64,000 nt of DNA from JAVJST01 sp040219295 (GCA_040219295.1 JAVJST010000008.1:124001-188000); one strand, 5' to 3'. Shown: positions 27,691 through 37,244, counted from the stretch's first letter. Translations and numbers: made by a program. Notes: generated from the letters alone by a model not told the origin.

Positions 27691-28119
27691 ATGTTCGGAC
27701 TTTTCGGCAAGAGCGAAGAAAAGATCAAGGAACTGATCGAGAACAAGCAGTACGACGAACTGCCGACCGAAGTCATCGACGAGATCGCCGGCGACATCAT
27801 CGTCACCACGGAGCATTCGATGGCCGACTACACGGTCACGGCGCGTCACGGCGTGATCACGGCAGAGTGCGTGTTCGGCATGAACCTGTTCCGCGACTTC
27901 TTTGCCGGTATCACCGACATTCTCGGCGGCCGCTCGTCATCGGCGCAGAAGGTGCTGCGCGACCTGCGCCACACCTGCCTCACCGAACTCCGGCGCGAGG
28001 CCCTGATCAAGGGCGCCAACGCCGTGGTCGCGGTCGACCTCGATTACTCCGAGATTTCTGGCGACGGCAAGAGCATGCTGTTCATGGTCGCCAGCGGCAC
28101 CGCTGTAACCGTCGAATAA
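27691..28119 (+). CDS. YbjQ family protein
   Basis: 142 residues. The first ~40 are a charged helical lead (GKSEEKIKELIENKQYDEL). The YbjQ domain follows: DIIVTTEHSMADYTVTARHGVITAECVFGMNLFRDFFAGITDILGGRS, LRREALIKGANAVVAVDLDYSEI and FMVASGTAVTV. YbjQ (PF01906) has an uncertain metal-binding annotation and forms pentamers in known structures. It is monocistronic. The 268 nt between it and the divergent OmpA gene hold no visible gene. Confidence 0.9.
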   Translation: MFGLFGKSEEKIKELIENKQYDELPTEVIDEIAGDIIVTTEHSMADYTVTARHGVITAECVFGMNLFRDFFAGITDILGGRSSSAQKVLRDLRHTCLTELRREALIKGANAVVAVDLDYSEISGDGKSMLFMVASGTAVTVE

Positions 28120-28224
28120 CCGGCGCGGCACAGCTTCAATCCAGCTACCGTTCATCTCCGGGCGTCGGCCGTTTGCCTCCACAAGATTTCGCACACTGTT
28201 CAGCGGATTCATGAGGGGTACCGG

Positions 28225-28651
28225 ATGGAAACAAGAGGCCACTGCCTTTGCGGCAGCACCAAATGGGCGTATCGCGGAAAGCCAACCTGGGCCTGTTACT
28301 GCCATTGCGACGACTGCCGTCGCAATTGCGGCGCCCCGATCGTTGGCTGGTTTGGCATCCCCTCCGCCAACTTCACATGGACGGGAGACACCCCCAGGAC
28401 ATTCGAGAGTTCGAAGGGTGTCCGGCGCCACTTCTGCGCGGCGTGTGGCTCCCCGATGGGTTTCGAGGCCGACCACTATCCGGGAGGGAATGCACCTCTA
28501 TGCGGCGTCGCTTGAGGACCCGACGGATTTCGAACCCACATTCCACGTGAACTATGCAAGCAAGCTCCCGTGGCTGAGGATCGACGACGATCTGCCAAAG
28601 TACGATGGCAAACTTCTCGGATCACCGGAGAATCCGAAGGGCTACGTCTAG
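28225..28651 (+). pseudogene. GFA-family (glutathione-dependent formaldehyde-activating-like) gene, frameshifted
   Basis: The first frame encodes METRGHCLCGSTKWAYRG...CYCHCDDCRRNCGAP...RRHFCAACGSPMGFEADHYPGG with all expected zinc cysteines, then stops at 28515 after nonsense residues. The missing C-terminus (MHLYAASLEDPTDFEPTFHVNY...LPWLRIDDDLP) continues in the +1 frame from about 28494 to the stop at 28651. A single extra base in the G-rich stretch CCGGGAGGGA (28482-28491) explains this. It is either a genuine inactivating mutation, a programmed shift, or a sequencing error. A second, intact GFA gene is at 44689. Confidence 0.8.
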
Positions 28652-28714
28652 CCTCGTATCGGCGGGTATCTGTCCTCGCATGAAACTCGCCCTGAATCAT
28701 TCGGGCTGCCGGAC

Positions 28715-29557
28715 CTACGCGGTCTCTGCCGCCGCCATCTGCTGTTCCTGGGCGATGCGTTTCTGGTGGCGGTGCATGATAATGGCGGCCGCAGCAACGC
28801 CGACGGCGACCACGAGAATAATGATCGTAGCCAGTGCGTTGATGTCGGGTCTAAGACCGAGGCGAATACGCGCATAGATCAGGATCGGCAGCGTGTTCGC
28901 GCCGGGGCCGGTGACGAAGCTGGCGATCACCAGGTCGTCGAGCGACAGGGTGAAGGCGAGGAGCCATCCCGAAATCATGCCCGGCGCGAGGCGCGGCAGG
29001 GTGATGTCTTTCAGCACCCGGAACGGCTTGGCGCCGAGGTCGAGCGCGGCCTCCTCGAGGTCCTCGCCCATACCGGTCAACCGCGACTGAATAATCACCG
29101 CAACATACGCCATCGAGAACGTGATGTGCGCGATGGTGATCGTCGTGAAGCCCCGGTCGGCCGGCCAGCCGATCAAATCCTTCATGGTGATGAACAGCAG
29201 CAGCAGCGAGAGGCCGGTGATGACTTCGGGCATGACCAACGGCGCGACCAGCATGCCGCCGAACAGAGTGCGGCCGCGGAACTGCCCGAAACGGACCATG
29301 GCCAAGCCGGCGAGCGTACCGAGCAGGACAGCGAACGTTGCGTTCACGACACCGATCTGCAGGCTGAGGATGACGGCGTTCCAGACTTCCTCGCTCTGGA
29401 ACAGATGAATGTACCAGCGCAGCGACCAGCCGCCCCAAACGGGCACGATCTTCGAGTAGTTGAACGAGTATATCACCAGCAGGATCATCGGGATGTAGAG
29501 GAACGCCATCCCGAGCCAGAGCATGATTGTGAGGAACCGCGAACGACTGCCGTACAT
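28715..29557 (-). CDS. potI: Spermidine/putrescine ABC transporter permease (PotI/PotC type)
   Basis: 280 residues, six transmembrane helices. The ABC permease EAA loop reads EDLEEAALDLGAKPFRVLKDITLPRLAPGMISG. The start FLYIPMILLVIYSFNYSK...WGGWSLRWY is characteristic of polyamine permease PotI/PotC. It is the last gene of the potFGHI-like unit, separated from potH by 2 nt. It forms the inner-membrane channel with PotH. Confidence 0.93.
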   Translation of the reverse strand: MYGSRSRFLTIMLWLGMAFLYIPMILLVIYSFNYSKIVPVWGGWSLRWYIHLFQSEEVWNAVILSLQIGVVNATFAVLLGTLAGLAMVRFGQFRGRTLFGGMLVAPLVMPEVITGLSLLLLFITMKDLIGWPADRGFTTITIAHITFSMAYVAVIIQSRLTGMGEDLEEAALDLGAKPFRVLKDITLPRLAPGMISGWLLAFTLSLDDLVIASFVTGPGANTLPILIYARIRLGLRPDINALATIIILVVAVGVAAAAIIMHRHQKRIAQEQQMAAAETA

Positions 29558-29559
29558 GG

Positions 29560-30519
29560 TCAGGCCCCTCCCGTCGACTTGCCCTGGTAGTACTGATAGA
29601 TCGTCATCGGCAGCACGAGCAGGATCAATAGAACGATGGCAACGGCCGAGGCGACCGGCCAGTCGAAGTTGCGGTGGAACTCGTCGTAGAGCAGCCGCCC
29701 GATCATCAGGACGTTGCCGCCGCCGAGCAGATCGGGGATGACGTACTCGCCCGTCGCCGGAATGAACACCAGCAGGCCGCCGGCAATGATGCCGGGCGTG
29801 GTCAGCGGCAGGGTAATGGTGAAGAACGTGTTGGTCGGCTTCGATCCGAGGTCCGCCGCAGCTTCGTTCAGCGACCCGTCCAGTTTCTCCATGTTGGCAT
29901 AGAGCGGCAGGATCATGAACGGCATGTAGGTGTAGACGATACCGACATAGACCGCGAATTCGGTGTAGAGCATGCGGATCGGCTCATCAATCAGTCCCAG
30001 CGAAATCAACAGGTTATTGATTGTGCCCTGGTCAGCGAGCAACCCCATCCACGCATAGACACGAAGCAGGAACGATGTCCAGAACGGCAGGATGATCGCG
30101 AACAGCAGCAAGTTCTTGGCGACCGGGCCGGAACGAACGATGCCGTAGGCGATCGGGTATCCGATCAGCAGGCAGAGAAACGTGGAGATCGTCGAGATCT
30201 TCAGCGAGTTCAAGTACGTCGACATGTAGAGATCGTCTTCGAAGATGTACGCGAAATTGTCGAAGACGAGGCGGATCGTCATGATGCCGCTGTCGGTCCA
30301 CTCGATCATCCTGCTGAACGGCGGGCTTGCAATCAGCAGTTCCGCAAGACTGATCTTGGCGACGATGAAGAACGGTGCGAGGAAAAAGATCAGCAGCCAC
30401 GCATAGGGAAGCACGACGACGATCGTGCGCCAACTCGATTGAGCCCAGTCCGCGAGCTTGCCAAGCATTGCCTTGTCGAAGATCGCAGCCCTTTCTTCCA
30501 TGGCCGTGTTTTCGCTCAT
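29560..30519 (-). CDS. potH: Spermidine/putrescine ABC transporter permease (PotH/PotB type)
   Basis: 319 residues from MSENTAMEER. A cytosolic N-terminus precedes six helices. The EAA loop reads LNEAAADLGSKPTNTFFTITLPLTTPGIIAG. IFFLAPFFIVAKISL...and the loop with TMKDLI-like residues fit PotH. Its start overlaps the potG stop by ATGA, indicating translational coupling. It pairs with the following permease. Confidence 0.93.
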   Translation of the reverse strand: MSENTAMEERAAIFDKAMLGKLADWAQSSWRTIVVVLPYAWLLIFFLAPFFIVAKISLAELLIASPPFSRMIEWTDSGIMTIRLVFDNFAYIFEDDLYMSTYLNSLKISTISTFLCLLIGYPIAYGIVRSGPVAKNLLLFAIILPFWTSFLLRVYAWMGLLADQGTINNLLISLGLIDEPIRMLYTEFAVYVGIVYTYMPFMILPLYANMEKLDGSLNEAAADLGSKPTNTFFTITLPLTTPGIIAGGLLVFIPATGEYVIPDLLGGGNVLMIGRLLYDEFHRNFDWPVASAVAIVLLILLVLPMTIYQYYQGKSTGGA

Positions 30520-31655
30520 TTCTTTAACAGGATGGCACTGGAGGCTTCCCAATGCAGGTAGACCTGCTCGTCCCACGTGATCCGGTGGGTCTTGTCCTTC
30601 GGTCTGACCTGGTTGGGCGCGGTGACGTCGAATATCCTGCCGTTATCCAGTTTCACCTTGTAAATCGAGGTGTCGCCCAGATAACCGATCTCGTCGACCA
30701 TGCCGCGCGCCTGGTTCGGGCCCGGTTTCGCCGGCGGCTCCTTGCTCAGGTAAATTTTCTCGGGGCGAATCGCGACCCAGACGCGGCTGTCCTTGGTCGT
30801 CGAATAACCGTGGTCCATGTAAATCTCGCCAATGTCGGTCTTGACGGCGACGTGATCCGCGCCCTCGTCCGTGACCCGGCCCTCGAGCAGGTTCGTCGAA
30901 CCGATGAAATCGGCGACGAAGCGGGTCTCGGGGAACTCGTAAATCTCGGTCGGCGTGCCGATCTGAATGAACTCACCGGCATCCATCACCGCAATACGGG
31001 TCGAGAGTGTCATCGCCTCTTCCTGGTCATGGGTCACGACGACGAAAGTGATGCCCGTCTTGTACTGGATGTTCATCAGCTCGAACTGGGTCTGCTCGCG
31101 CAGCCTCTTGTCGAGCGCACCGAGCGGTTCGTCGAGCAGCAAGAGCTTCGGCTGCTTGACCAGTGACCGCGCCAGGGCCACGCGCTGGCGTTGCCCTCCG
31201 GACAACTGATGGGGTTTGCGTTTCTTGAAGTCCTGAAGTTCGACGAGGCGGAGAATGTCCTCGACCCGATCGGCGATTTCACCCTTGGGCAGCTTTTCCT
31301 GCTTCAGCCCGTAGGCGACGTTGTTCTCGACCGTCATGTGCGGAAACAAAGCGTAGCTTTGAAACATCATGTTTGTCGGGCGGTCGTACGGCTGGACATT
31401 CGACATGTCGACGCCATCGATATAGACCGATCCCGACGTCGGCTTTTCGAAGCCCGACAGCATCCTGAGGAGCGTACTCTTGCCGCAGCCGGAACCGCCC
31501 AGCAGGCAGAAGAGTTCACCCTTGTAGATGTCGAGATCGACGTTGTTGACGGCGATGAAATCGCCGAACTTCTTGGTCAGACTTCGAACCTTGATGAAAG
31601 GTTCCGCATCGCTATCGCGCCACTGCGTTTCGTCGGCGCCATGATCCGTGTTCAT
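30516..31655 (-). CDS. potG: Spermidine/putrescine ABC transporter ATP-binding protein (PotG/PotA type)
   Basis: 379 residues. Walker A is GGSGCGKSTLLRML, the signature LSGGQRQRVALARSL, Walker B LLLLDEPLGALD, and the switch His is in VVVTHDQEEAMTL. A C-terminal TOBE domain (about 290-379) with VWVAIRPEKIYL is as in PotA/PotG. It hydrolyses ATP to power PotHI-mediated import. It lies between potF and potH. Confidence 0.95.
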   Translation of the reverse strand: MNTDHGADETQWRDSDAEPFIKVRSLTKKFGDFIAVNNVDLDIYKGELFCLLGGSGCGKSTLLRMLSGFEKPTSGSVYIDGVDMSNVQPYDRPTNMMFQSYALFPHMTVENNVAYGLKQEKLPKGEIADRVEDILRLVELQDFKKRKPHQLSGGQRQRVALARSLVKQPKLLLLDEPLGALDKRLREQTQFELMNIQYKTGITFVVVTHDQEEAMTLSTRIAVMDAGEFIQIGTPTEIYEFPETRFVADFIGSTNLLEGRVTDEGADHVAVKTDIGEIYMDHGYSTTKDSRVWVAIRPEKIYLSKEPPAKPGPNQARGMVDEIGYLGDTSIYKVKLDNGRIFDVTAPNQVRPKDKTHRITWDEQVYLHWEASSAILLKK

Positions 31656-31727
31656 GATCGCTCTTCCCCAACCGGAAGGACGACGACGGCACCCGTAACG
31701 GTGCCGCCGTCTATACTGGGAACCGGA

Positions 31728-32843
31728 TCAGTTTCCGGCCTTGAAGTCCGTCCATACGCGGGTTTGCAGTCGCTCGATCTTCGGCGGCAACACGTCCACC
31801 GTATACATCAGCGCGACCTGATCCGGCGTCGGGAACGCGGCCGGGCTGGAGGTCACCGCTTCGTCGATCAGGCCCTGATCCTTCGCCGCCTTGTTGGCCG
31901 TCGCGTACCAGGTAAAGTTGCTGTCGGCCGCGGCGATCTCCGGACGTGCGAAGAAGTCGATGAACAGGTGGGCGTCGTCGACGTTCTCGGCGTCGGCCGG
32001 AATCATCCATCCGTCGACCCAGAGCTGCGCGGCGTTCTCACCCGGCGGCAGGAAGAAGTCGAGCACAACGCCAGTGCCAGCCTCCTCGGCGCCGGACATG
32101 GCAAGCAAGCCGTCCGGTCCCCAAGTCACGGCCACACAGAACTCCTTCTGCGGCATGCGCTGATAGGCGTAGTTGTCGAACGTCTTGATATGCGGCCTGA
32201 TCTTGGCGAATAGCTCGCCGACCTTGTGATAGTCGTCGGGGTTGGTCGAATTCGGGTCAAAACCGAGGTACGAGAGCGCCATCGGCACAACGTCGCCCGG
32301 CGAATCGAGGAGCGATACGCCGCAAGGCGCAATCTTGGCGATTTCGTCCGGATCGAAGATCAGATCCAGCGAGCCGATCGGCGCGTCCGGGTTGGTCTCG
32401 AGTACGAGCTCCTTGTTGTAGGTGACGCCGTGCGAACCCCACATGTAAGGCATGATGTACTGGTTGCCCGGATCCCAGAGCTCGGAGAGCTGCTTCATGA
32501 TCTCGGGATCGTAGTTGCCCATGTTGGAGAGCTTGGACTTGTCGAGCGGCTGGAGAATGTTACCGGCCTTGATCAGCCGCGCTGCCGAACTCGACGAGTG
32601 GGTGACAAGATCGTAACCGCTGTTACCCGCCAGAAGCTTGGAGTCCATGGCCTCGACCGAGTCATAGTAGTCGTAGATGACGTCGATGCCGTACTCTTCC
32701 TCGAACTTGGTGATGCTCTCTTCGTCGAGATACTCAGCCCAGTTGGTGACTTTCAGAACGCGTTCCTGAGCAATTGCCTGCCCGCCGGCGAGAACGGCAA
32801 GGCCGGCCGCCAGTCCCAGAAGATACTTTTTCCCTGCAAACAT
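31728..32843 (-). CDS. potF: Polyamine ABC transporter periplasmic substrate-binding protein (PotF type)
   Basis: 371 residues from MFAGKKYLLGL, with a strong GGAGGT 6 nt upstream. A Sec signal ends ...GGQAIAQ. The mature protein starts VLKVTNWAEYLDEESITKFEEEYGIDVIYDYYDSVEAMDSKLLAGNSGYDLVTHSS, matching PotF/PotD. IMPYMWGSHGVTYNKE is the ligand-cleft region. It captures putrescine or spermidine for PotGHI. It heads the operon. The 288 nt between it and the divergent reductase hold the promoters but no gene. Confidence 0.94.
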   Translation of the reverse strand: MFAGKKYLLGLAAGLAVLAGGQAIAQERVLKVTNWAEYLDEESITKFEEEYGIDVIYDYYDSVEAMDSKLLAGNSGYDLVTHSSSSAARLIKAGNILQPLDKSKLSNMGNYDPEIMKQLSELWDPGNQYIMPYMWGSHGVTYNKELVLETNPDAPIGSLDLIFDPDEIAKIAPCGVSLLDSPGDVVPMALSYLGFDPNSTNPDDYHKVGELFAKIRPHIKTFDNYAYQRMPQKEFCVAVTWGPDGLLAMSGAEEAGTGVVLDFFLPPGENAAQLWVDGWMIPADAENVDDAHLFIDFFARPEIAAADSNFTWYATANKAAKDQGLIDEAVTSSPAAFPTPDQVALMYTVDVLPPKIERLQTRVWTDFKAGN

Positions 32844-33131
32844 TGTTGACCTCCGAGTTAGATGAAATTGGGAGTTTTTATTGTCTCCAAAAGCACGCAA
32901 TCGCGGTTTCCGGAGAGGATTGCATTAACGCTAAGACATGCCCGGCGTTTCGCCAAGCGTGTCATGCGGAAAAGAATGAAATGCGACGGAAGCGGTTTGC
33001 CATACCCCATATAGGACAGGCCCGTCATGTCGTCGCGCTACCGGGCTTCGGCATATTACCGGGGTGCGCTTTGCGGCTGAAAATGTTAACTGCAGCGGTC
33101 GGAAACAGACGTTGAACGGGGGATATCTGAC

Positions 33132-34340
33132 ATGAAGGTGGTTGTTGTCGGCGCCGGCCACGCGGCGGGACAGTTGGTTGCGGCGTTAAGAATGCAGCAG
33201 TTCGAGGGCGATATCCGGCTGATTGGCGAGGAGCCCTACCCCCCATATCAACGGCCACCGCTGTCCAAGCAGTACCTTTCGGGCGAGATCGACCTGGAGT
33301 CGGTCTACTTTAAACCCGCCGACTTCTACGATCAGGCAAAGGCCGAGTTGAGCCTCAGTCTTCGCGTCGAAGCAATCGATCGCTCGGGCAAGACGGTCAC
33401 CCTATCGGACGGTTCCGGTGTTGACTACGACAAGCTCGTCCTGGCGACGGGAACCCGGGTCCGCAAGCTCACGCTGCCGGGCGCCGATCTCGAGGGCGTC
33501 CACTACCTGCGCTCCATCGAGGATACGGATGCCATCAGCCGCGACCTTCGGCCGGGTGCCCGCATCGTCGTCTGCGGCGGCGGCTACATCGGCCTCGAGG
33601 TCGCTGCGGCCGCGGTCAAGAAGGGGGCCGCGGTCACCGTTCTTGAAATGGCAGACCGCGTCATGAACCGCGTTGTCGCGCCGGTCGTCTCGGCATTCTA
33701 TGAAGACCTCCACAAGGCCAACGGCGTCGACATCCGCACCGACGTCAAGGTCTCGGGATTCGAAGGTTCCGGCCGGGTCGAGAAGGTCGTCACCGAGGGC
33801 GGCGAAGATTTCGCGGCCGACCTCGTCGTCGTCGGCGTCGGCGTCATCCCGAACACGGAGTTGGCGGAAGAGGCCGGTCTGGCGTGCGACAATGGAATCG
33901 TCGTCAACGAATTCGCGCAAACCGAAGATCCGGACATCCTCGCGTGCGGCGACTGCACCAACCATCCGAGCGCGATCTACGGCATCAACGTCCGTCTCGA
34001 GTCCGTTCAGAATGCCGTGGACCAGGCCAATGCCGTCGCCAAGACCATCTGCGGCGTCCCGACACCCTACATCGCGGTGCCGTGGTTCTGGTCGGACCAA
34101 TATGACGTGAAACTGCAGATCGTCGGCTTGTCCCAAGGTTACGATCAGGCCGTCGTCCGGGGCGACCCGGCGGGCGGCTCGTTCAGCGTGTTCTATCTCA
34201 AGAAAGGCCGATTGATCGCCGTCGACGCCATCAACAGCCCGCGGGAGTACATGATGGGCCGAAAACTGATTTCCGAGGGCGCAGAACCCGATCCGGAAAA
34301 AATCGTCAACACGGATATTTCGGTCAAGGAGTTGGTCTGA
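33132..34340 (+). CDS. FAD-dependent ferredoxin reductase
   Basis: 402 residues of the putidaredoxin-reductase/ferredoxin-NAD+ reductase type. The FAD-binding GxGxxxG is VVVGAGHAAGQLVAALR. PPYQRPPLSKQYLSGE is the family signature, the NADH-binding site is VVCGGGYIGLEVAAAAVKKG, and the second FAD motif is DPDILACGDCTNHP. It passes electrons from NAD(P)H to a 2Fe-2S ferredoxin such as the one encoded 50 nt downstream. It is divergent from potF. Confidence 0.93.
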   Translation: MKVVVVGAGHAAGQLVAALRMQQFEGDIRLIGEEPYPPYQRPPLSKQYLSGEIDLESVYFKPADFYDQAKAELSLSLRVEAIDRSGKTVTLSDGSGVDYDKLVLATGTRVRKLTLPGADLEGVHYLRSIEDTDAISRDLRPGARIVVCGGGYIGLEVAAAAVKKGAAVTVLEMADRVMNRVVAPVVSAFYEDLHKANGVDIRTDVKVSGFEGSGRVEKVVTEGGEDFAADLVVVGVGVIPNTELAEEAGLACDNGIVVNEFAQTEDPDILACGDCTNHPSAIYGINVRLESVQNAVDQANAVAKTICGVPTPYIAVPWFWSDQYDVKLQIVGLSQGYDQAVVRGDPAGGSFSVFYLKKGRLIAVDAINSPREYMMGRKLISEGAEPDPEKIVNTDISVKELV

Positions 34341-34390
34341 TATAGAAGCGGCCCTGTTCCAACCGAAATACGTCATCTTGAGAGCAAAGC

Positions 34391-34708
34391 ATGGCCAAGA
34401 TCACCTACATTGCCCACGATGGGACAAAGAACGAAATCGATGTTCCCACGGGCCAAACCGTGAAGGACGGCGCGGTGAACAATCTGATTCCGGGCATCCT
34501 CGCCGAATGCGGCGGCGCTTGCGCCTGCGCGACGTGTCACGTCTACGTCGACGAGGCCTGGTGGGACAAGACCGGCAAGCCGGGGGCGGTCGAGGCCGAC
34601 ATGCTCGACTTCGCCAACGAGGTCAAGGAAACCAGCCGGCTGAGCTGCCAGATCGAGGTTTCCGACGCACTCGACGGGCTGGTCGTTCATATTCCCGAAG
34701 ACCAATGA
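34391..34708 (+). CDS. 2Fe-2S ferredoxin (adrenodoxin/putidaredoxin class)
   Basis: 105 residues. The cluster ligands are in CGGACACATC followed, about 37 residues on, by the Cys in RLSCQI. This C-x5-C-x2-C-x(36-37)-C spacing and the start ITYIAHDGTKNEIDVPTGQTVKDGA are of the vertebrate-type ferredoxin class. It presumably accepts electrons from the reductase just upstream. Its terminal oxygenase is not encoded nearby. Confidence 0.95.
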   Translation: MAKITYIAHDGTKNEIDVPTGQTVKDGAVNNLIPGILAECGGACACATCHVYVDEAWWDKTGKPGAVEADMLDFANEVKETSRLSCQIEVSDALDGLVVHIPEDQ

Positions 34709-34748
34709 CTTTCGGGCATGGCTCCGAATTGCCGGCCATGCGTAAAAC

Positions 34749-35762
34749 ATGACACGTCATACGTTCACCTGCATCGACGGGCATACTTGCGGTAATCCGG
34801 TTCGCATGGTGGTCCAGGGCGGCCCGGTTCTCGCCGGATCGTCGATGCTCGAACGACGGCGTCATTTTCTGGACGATTTCGACTGGATCCGAACGGCACT
34901 GATGTACGAACCGCGTGGCCACGAGGTCATGTCGGGGTCCATCCTGTACCCGCCGACACGGGATGATTGCGACATCGGAGTATTGTTCATCGAGGTCTCC
35001 GGCTGCCTGCCGATGTGCGGACACGGCACCATCGGTACCGTCACCATGATCCTCGAACGTGGCCTCGTCGAACCGAAGATATCGGGCGTTCTCCGTCTCG
35101 ATACCCCGGCCGGCGTGGTCGAGGCTTCTTACGTGATGGGTGATGACGGTGTCGACGAGGTCCGAATTCGCAATGTCCCGGCATTCTTGTATGGCGAGGA
35201 TTATGCCGTCGAGGTCGCTGGCCTCGGCACCATCACCTGCGATGTCGCCTACGGCGGTAACTTCTACGCAATCATCGAGCCACAGTCCGGTTACCGTGAC
35301 ATGGCCGATCTCAGCCCGCTCGACATCCAGCGGCTCAGTCCGCTGGTGCGCAACGCGATGAACGAGGCATTCACCTTCGTTCACCCCGAGTACCCGGAGA
35401 TCAATCAACTCACGCACGTCATGTGGACGGGTGCGCCGAGATCGGCGGCAGCGCACGCGCGGAACGCGGTCTTTTACGGAGATAAGGCGATCGACCGTTC
35501 GCCATGCGGCACGGGAACATCGGCGCGAATGGCGCAGTTGGCGGCGCGAAGCGAGCTACGGCTCGGCGACAACTTCATCCACGAAAGCATCATTGGAACG
35601 CTGTTTCACGGACGGGTCGAGGACGTAACCGAAATCGGAGTAGGCAATCAACGCCGCTCGGCCATCGTCCCCTCGATCGCCGGCTGGGCCCGGATTACCG
35701 GAGACAACGTCATCTATGTCGACGACAGGGACCCGCTGGCGCACGGATTTCTCGTTACCTGA
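34749..35762 (+). CDS. 4-hydroxyproline 2-epimerase (proline racemase family)
   Basis: 337 residues. The two catalytic cysteines are present: Cys90 in PMCGHGTIG and Cys253 in DRSPCGTGTSARMA. Having both Cys favours epimerase/racemase over trans-3-hydroxyproline dehydratase, which has Thr at the second site. The first loop MCGHGT matches 4-hydroxyproline epimerases. The reaction converts trans-4-hydroxy-L-proline to cis-4-hydroxy-D-proline for catabolism. The D-hydroxyproline oxidase and later enzymes are not seen nearby. It lies 40 nt after the ferredoxin gene. Confidence 0.88.
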   Translation: MTRHTFTCIDGHTCGNPVRMVVQGGPVLAGSSMLERRRHFLDDFDWIRTALMYEPRGHEVMSGSILYPPTRDDCDIGVLFIEVSGCLPMCGHGTIGTVTMILERGLVEPKISGVLRLDTPAGVVEASYVMGDDGVDEVRIRNVPAFLYGEDYAVEVAGLGTITCDVAYGGNFYAIIEPQSGYRDMADLSPLDIQRLSPLVRNAMNEAFTFVHPEYPEINQLTHVMWTGAPRSAAAHARNAVFYGDKAIDRSPCGTGTSARMAQLAARSELRLGDNFIHESIIGTLFHGRVEDVTEIGVGNQRRSAIVPSIAGWARITGDNVIYVDDRDPLAHGFLVT

Positions 35763-35797
35763 ACACGCCACGCCCAGGGATTCCGCAGGGCGTACGC

Positions 35798-36520
35798 TCA
35801 GCCGTCGTCGAAGGTTATGTTGCGAACTGACGCCGCGTTGTCGGCACCGGTATCGTCGCTATCAGCGCTGATCAGCACATGGGTAACGCCCGTCGGTTCG
35901 GCGTCGAAGGCTCGTGCATAATCGGCAATCACATCGCGTGATTCCATGATCCATTCGCCGATGGGGTCGTCGGCAGTCCGCGTCACGATGATCGCCGATG
36001 TGGCCTCCTGATAGGGATTCCGCATCAAGCTCTCGGGCGTCTCTCCACCGGCCCAGACATAGGAAATACCGCGACCGGGCGCGTCGGCGCCCTGGCTGAG
36101 TTCAACAAACGGACGCAGAAGCGTTTCCGCGAGCGTGGCACTGTCCGGGTCGTATTTGAAACCGACATAAACCGCGATGGCTCGGTCGTCTCCGCCCTTC
36201 CTGGAGAGATCGGTGTCGACAGGCCATGCCTCGATGCGCCATTCCCAGTTCAACCAGCGCTCGCGGCCCAGATCGACAGTCACGGGCCGGCCGATCATGG
36301 ACACGCTGGATTGCGTCTCAACGGCGATGCAGGCATCTCCGCACGCCCGGTAACGGTTCGGCATCTTTCCGTCAAAAGTGATTTCCTTCCACCCGCCTTC
36401 GACGAGTGCGGCCGGGAGGCCCTGGCCGGATGACGAAGCCACGGAAGCGGACAGTCCGACGACGATGGCGCCGACGACCGTCGTCAGACCCGATCCAACC
36501 CTCGTGTGACGTGGTTTCAT
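35798..36520 (-). CDS. DUF3047 family secreted protein
   Basis: 240 residues with a signal-like N-terminus (TTVVGAIVVGLSASVASS). The body has GGWKEITFDGKMPNRY, VTVDLGRERWLNWEWRIEAWPVDTDLSRKGGDDRAIAVYVGF, ISYVWAGGETPESLMRNPY and IVTRTADDPIGEWIMESRDVIADYARAFDAEPTGVTHVLISADSDDTG. These are DUF3047 landmarks, a probable carbohydrate-binding-like beta sandwich. The function is unknown. It overlaps the preceding response-regulator gene by ATGA, so the two are translationally coupled. Confidence 0.85.
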   Translation of the reverse strand: MKPRHTRVGSGLTTVVGAIVVGLSASVASSSGQGLPAALVEGGWKEITFDGKMPNRYRACGDACIAVETQSSVSMIGRPVTVDLGRERWLNWEWRIEAWPVDTDLSRKGGDDRAIAVYVGFKYDPDSATLAETLLRPFVELSQGADAPGRGISYVWAGGETPESLMRNPYQEATSAIIVTRTADDPIGEWIMESRDVIADYARAFDAEPTGVTHVLISADSDDTGADNAASVRNITFDDG

Positions 36521-37125
36521 CCTTCTGCGGGACTCGCGTCGTCCGCGGAGATGGCCTTCGAATCGCCCTCAATTTCGTCAGCGCCACCGGCCGCGTTGGC
36601 TTCGTTGTCTTCCGCGCGACGCCCCTTGTTGGTGTTCGGGGTCGGTTTGCTGCGCCGGCGATCAGGGCCGAAGAACGTCTGCGTCTTGACGAACTGGCGC
36701 GGCCTCTCGATCACCCGGCAGATGCGCTCATAGATCATTTCGGCCGAGATCGGTTTGACCAGATACTCGGTGATCCCGGCATCGCGCGCTTCGAAAATTC
36801 GTCGAACTTCTGAATGTCCGGTCAGCATGATTATTGGCACATAAGGATTCGGAGAATCGACGCCAGTGCGAACGAGCCGCGTGAACTCGACTCCATCGAC
36901 CTCGTCCATCTGCCAATCGCAAATGACGATGTCGGGGTGGATGGCCCTCATGAGCTTAAATGCTTCCGCACCATTGGGCGCGGTTTGAACACGCCGGATC
37001 TTGAATGTCCTGAGTACGTTCTGCAGCAGCAGCTGCATGTACTTGTTGTCCTCCACCAAGAGAACGTGGAGGTTACTCAGGTCATAGGCGGCTTGATCAC
37101 TGGGGGCGGCGTGAGCCTCTGACAT
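36517..37125 (-). CDS. Stand-alone response regulator (receiver domain)
   Basis: 202 residues from MSEAHAAPSD. A CheY-like receiver domain (about 18-140) has the acidic pair ED (VLLVEDNKY), the phospho-acceptor Asp70 (IVICDWQMDEVDG), Thr in MLTGHSE and Lys in YLVKPIS. Instead of an output domain there is a ~60-residue low-complexity charged tail (PDRRRSKPTPNTNKGRRAEDNE). No histidine kinase is adjacent. It precedes and overlaps the DUF3047 gene. Confidence 0.9.
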   Translation of the reverse strand: MSEAHAAPSDQAAYDLSNLHVLLVEDNKYMQLLLQNVLRTFKIRRVQTAPNGAEAFKLMRAIHPDIVICDWQMDEVDGVEFTRLVRTGVDSPNPYVPIIMLTGHSEVRRIFEARDAGITEYLVKPISAEMIYERICRVIERPRQFVKTQTFFGPDRRRSKPTPNTNKGRRAEDNEANAAGGADEIEGDSKAISADDASPAEG

Positions 37126-37244
37126 CGGACGGTCCGGCCTCCTCAACCGTTGTGTCTCGATCCATGGTTTGGCAGACGGGACAAAGCCGCCGGCCACTGT
37201 ACCTGCAAGAATCACCTATAGCATACTTCAGCGTTAACATTGGA

